Assembly (NCBI GenBank): GCA_016234955.1
Contig: JACRNN010000052.1
Location: 1 to 7,054 of the forward strand
Origin: Deltaproteobacteria bacterium
GTDB lineage: Bacteria > Desulfobacterota > GWC2-55-46
Direction of reading: 5' to 3'
Length of the DNA stretch: 7,054 nt
Part shown: in pieces, positions 5,524-7,054 of the stretch
How the letters are laid out: each line of letters starts with the position of its first letter
Position numbering within the stretch: position 1 is the stretch's first letter
Notes under the pieces: model-generated
What the model saw: only the letters and a program-made list of their open reading frames with translations
Database searches by the model: none
What the model was told of the DNA's origin: nothing
Made by a program: the position numbers and the translations under genes

Positions 5524-5703
5524 ATGTCATTTTCAAACGACGAAATGGACGAGATAATAAATGATTTTATCACGGAGGCGTCCGAGGGTCTCGATGCCCT
5601 TGACCAGAAGTTCATAGAGCTCGAGAAAAAACCGGGAGACACGACCCTTCTCAATGACATATTCCGCTCCATCCATACGATACACCGAAGACGTCCTCAA
5701 TAA
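5524..5703 (+). pseudogene. cheA: CheA N-terminal fragment (first half of the P1 His domain), frame lost
   Basis: The natural cheA start: ATG 5524 after GAGGG (5516-5520). It gives the first 53 residues of a normal P1 (HPt) domain: FITEASEGLDALDQKFIELE (15-34), then NDIFRSIHTI (44-53), in which H51 is the phospho-accepting histidine. The family continues H-T-I-K-G-x-x-G-F-L-G-F, but here the codon after Ile-53 reads straight into HRRRPQ and a TAA (5701-5703). The rest of CheA resumes in the +1 frame at about 5684 with TEDVLNKLRKG, the segment that normally lies about 18 residues further on. The block between is in no frame, so this is a deletion of about 53 bases and not simple frame slippage. 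It may be a true mutation or an assembly error. Confidence 0.85.
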
Positions 5704-7054
5704 GCTCCGAAAAGGGGACATGGCCGTCACAGCCCCCATTATGGACGCCATCCTCCAGGCAGTGGACATTATCAAGCTCCTGTTGAACAATATAAGAGAG
5801 AGGAACGCAAAAGAGGAGAATATCTCTCCGATAATCAATATATTGAAGGGAATATCGAGCGGGCGTTCAGGCGCCGCTGTAACGGCAGGGGCGCAGCCCC
5901 CGCAGGCCGGGGCGCAAAAGCCGCGGCAGGCCGAGCCGGTAAAAGCGGCCGAACCAGTGAAGGAGCCCGAACCGGTAAAGACGGCTGAACCGGCTCCTGG
6001 TCCGCAGGCAAGCGCCACGGTCAAGGAGCTCAACCCCGCGGCCACGCGGTCCGGCGCCAATGATCCGTCAAGGCCCCGGGCAAAGGCCGAGGAAGGCGGG
6101 GAGAAGACCAGGGAGAGGGAGCAGTCGATAAGGGTGGATATCGGCAGGCTCGACGCCGCGCTGAACCTGGCGGGCGAGCTCGTGCTTTCGAGGAACAGGC
6201 TGACCAGGCTCGGCTCCAGGCTGAGCGAATGGAACGCGGAGAGCGAGATAGTGGCGCAGATGGAGGAGGCCATATCCCAGCTCGGTATCGTCACCTCCGA
6301 CATCCAGCTCGCCGTGATGAAGATGAGGATGCAGCCGATAGCCAAGGTATTCAATAAATTCCCGCGTATGGTGAGGGACCTGGCCAGGTCGACCAATAAG
6401 GAGGTCGAGCTTGTCCTGAGCGGCGAGGAGACGGAGCTTGACAAGACGGTCATTGAGGAGATAGGCGACCCGCTGGTGCACATCGTCAGGAACTCGATCG
6501 ACCACGGGATAGAGACGCCGGAGGAACGGGTCGCCAGGGGCAAGCCCAGGTGCGGGACCATCAACCTTTCGGCGTACCAGGAGGGGCGCAACATCATTGT
6601 GGCGATATCCGACGACGGCAAGGGGATAAACCCGGACGCCCTCAAGAAGTCGGCCTTTGAAAAAGGCCTTATTACCGCCGAAGACAACGAGAAGCTCTCG
6701 GCCAAGGACGCCTTGAGCCTGATATTCATACCGGGGTTCTCAACGGCCGCCCAGGTCAGCAGCATATCGGGCAGGGGGGTCGGTATGGATGTGGTCAAGA
6801 CGAACATATCGAGGATAAACGGGACCATCTCGATAGATTCCGAGGTCGGCAAGGGCACCAGGATACTGTTCAGGCTCCCGCTCACGCTCGCTATAATTCA
6901 GGCTCTGACGGTAGAGGCCAACGGCGAGGTTCTCGGCATACCGCTCTCGAACGTTATAGAGAATATAAGGGTTACCTCCTCGGAGATAAAGACCATAGAG
7001 GGGAGAGAGGTCATAAGGATAAGGGACACCGTCTACCCGCTCGTGAGGCTCGGC
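5684..7054 (+). CDS. cheA: chemotaxis histidine kinase CheA, body of the protein (5' broken, runs off the window)
   Basis: 457 codons open to the right edge: the end of P1 (TEDVLNKLRKG onward), a Pro/Ala/Glu-rich linker, the P3 dimerisation domain (from SIRVDIGRLDAALNLAGELV), the P4 ATP-binding kinase domain, and the start of the CheW-like P5 domain (from about 6900). P4 motifs are intact: N box DPLVHIVRNSIDHG (about 6468-6509), G1 DDGKG (6611-6625), F box FIPGFSTA (from 6724) and G2 SGRGVGMDVV (about 6766-6795). No folded P2 (CheY-binding) domain is visible. The true start is at 5524 but in another frame. In this frame ATG 5654 and ATG 5720 are the first possible starts. The latter lies 16 bases after the TAA of the upstream fragment with AGGGG close by, so re-initiation could yield a kinase lacking its own phospho-His domain. 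Confidence 0.93.
5930..5998 (+). repeat. EPVK-type repeats in the CheA linker
   Basis: In the CheA reading frame this encodes three near-copies of (A/E)EPVK followed by AEPAP, within a roughly 87-residue low-complexity linker between P1 and P3. At DNA level the unit GA(A/G)CC(G/A)GT(A/G)AA(A/G) recurs. Such Pro/Glu/Lys stretches form extended flexible tethers. Here the tether stands where many CheA proteins carry P2. Confidence 0.7.

Noticed and set aside
5676..5703. Programmed ribosomal frameshift in cheA
   Set aside because: A frameshift alone would leave the KGxxGFLGF-coding sequence in some frame. It is absent from all, and there is no slippery heptamer at the junction.
5533..6885. 450-codon antisense frame opposite cheA
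   Set aside because: It is a shadow of a GC-rich gene. The + strand has clear CheA motifs throughout, while the antisense product is Ser/Leu/Ala-rich with no domain.
1..7054. CRISPR array, tRNA, rRNA, insertion sequence or defence genes
   Set aside because: Looked for and not seen: no spaced repeats, no transposase reading frame and no cloverleaf-like segment.

Overview
The window reads as one strand-consistent flagellar/chemotaxis segment, all genes on the + strand. In order it holds a FliA-type sigma-28 factor, a 459-base non-coding stretch ending in a sigma-28 promoter, a HEAT-repeat protein, CheR, a stand-alone CheY-like receiver, a canonical CheY, CheZ, and CheA. CheA is disrupted near its N-terminus and runs off the right edge.

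Organism: no taxonomic marker gene is present. CheZ together with FliA and a motor-type CheY points to a flagellated, Gram-negative, Proteobacteria-like bacterium. The HEAT gene in the chemotaxis locus and the codon habit (AUA for Ile and AGG for Arg in a GC-rich background) make me lean to an uncultured deltaproteobacterial/Desulfobacterota-like lineage. That is inference. Codon use looks alike in all genes, so nothing suggests recent transfer of a single gene.

Layout: 20-766 fliA. 767-1225 has no convincing gene. It holds a weak terminator-like hairpin, a consensus -35 overlapping a perfect Shine-Dalgarno with only a 13-codon TTG reading frame behind it, a REP-like palindromic element with two mutually exclusive foldings, and at its end a near-consensus sigma-28 promoter (1180-1206). 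1226-3145 HEAT protein, overlapping cheR by 7 bases. 3139-3996 cheR. 4006-4368 receiver. 4421-4816 cheY. 4875-5468 cheZ. 5524 to the right edge, cheA.

How it works together: FliA would direct RNA polymerase to the 1180 promoter, so the chemotaxis genes downstream would be switched on late, with flagellar assembly. CheR methylates chemoreceptors, CheA phosphorylates CheY, CheY-P binds the flagellar switch, and CheZ removes the phosphate. The HEAT protein and the second receiver are the two parts without an obvious slot in the textbook pathway. Chemoreceptors, CheW and CheB are not in the window.

The most notable anomaly is in cheA. About 53 bases appear to be missing straight after the phospho-accepting His motif, shifting the frame. 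This is either a real lesion or an assembly error.
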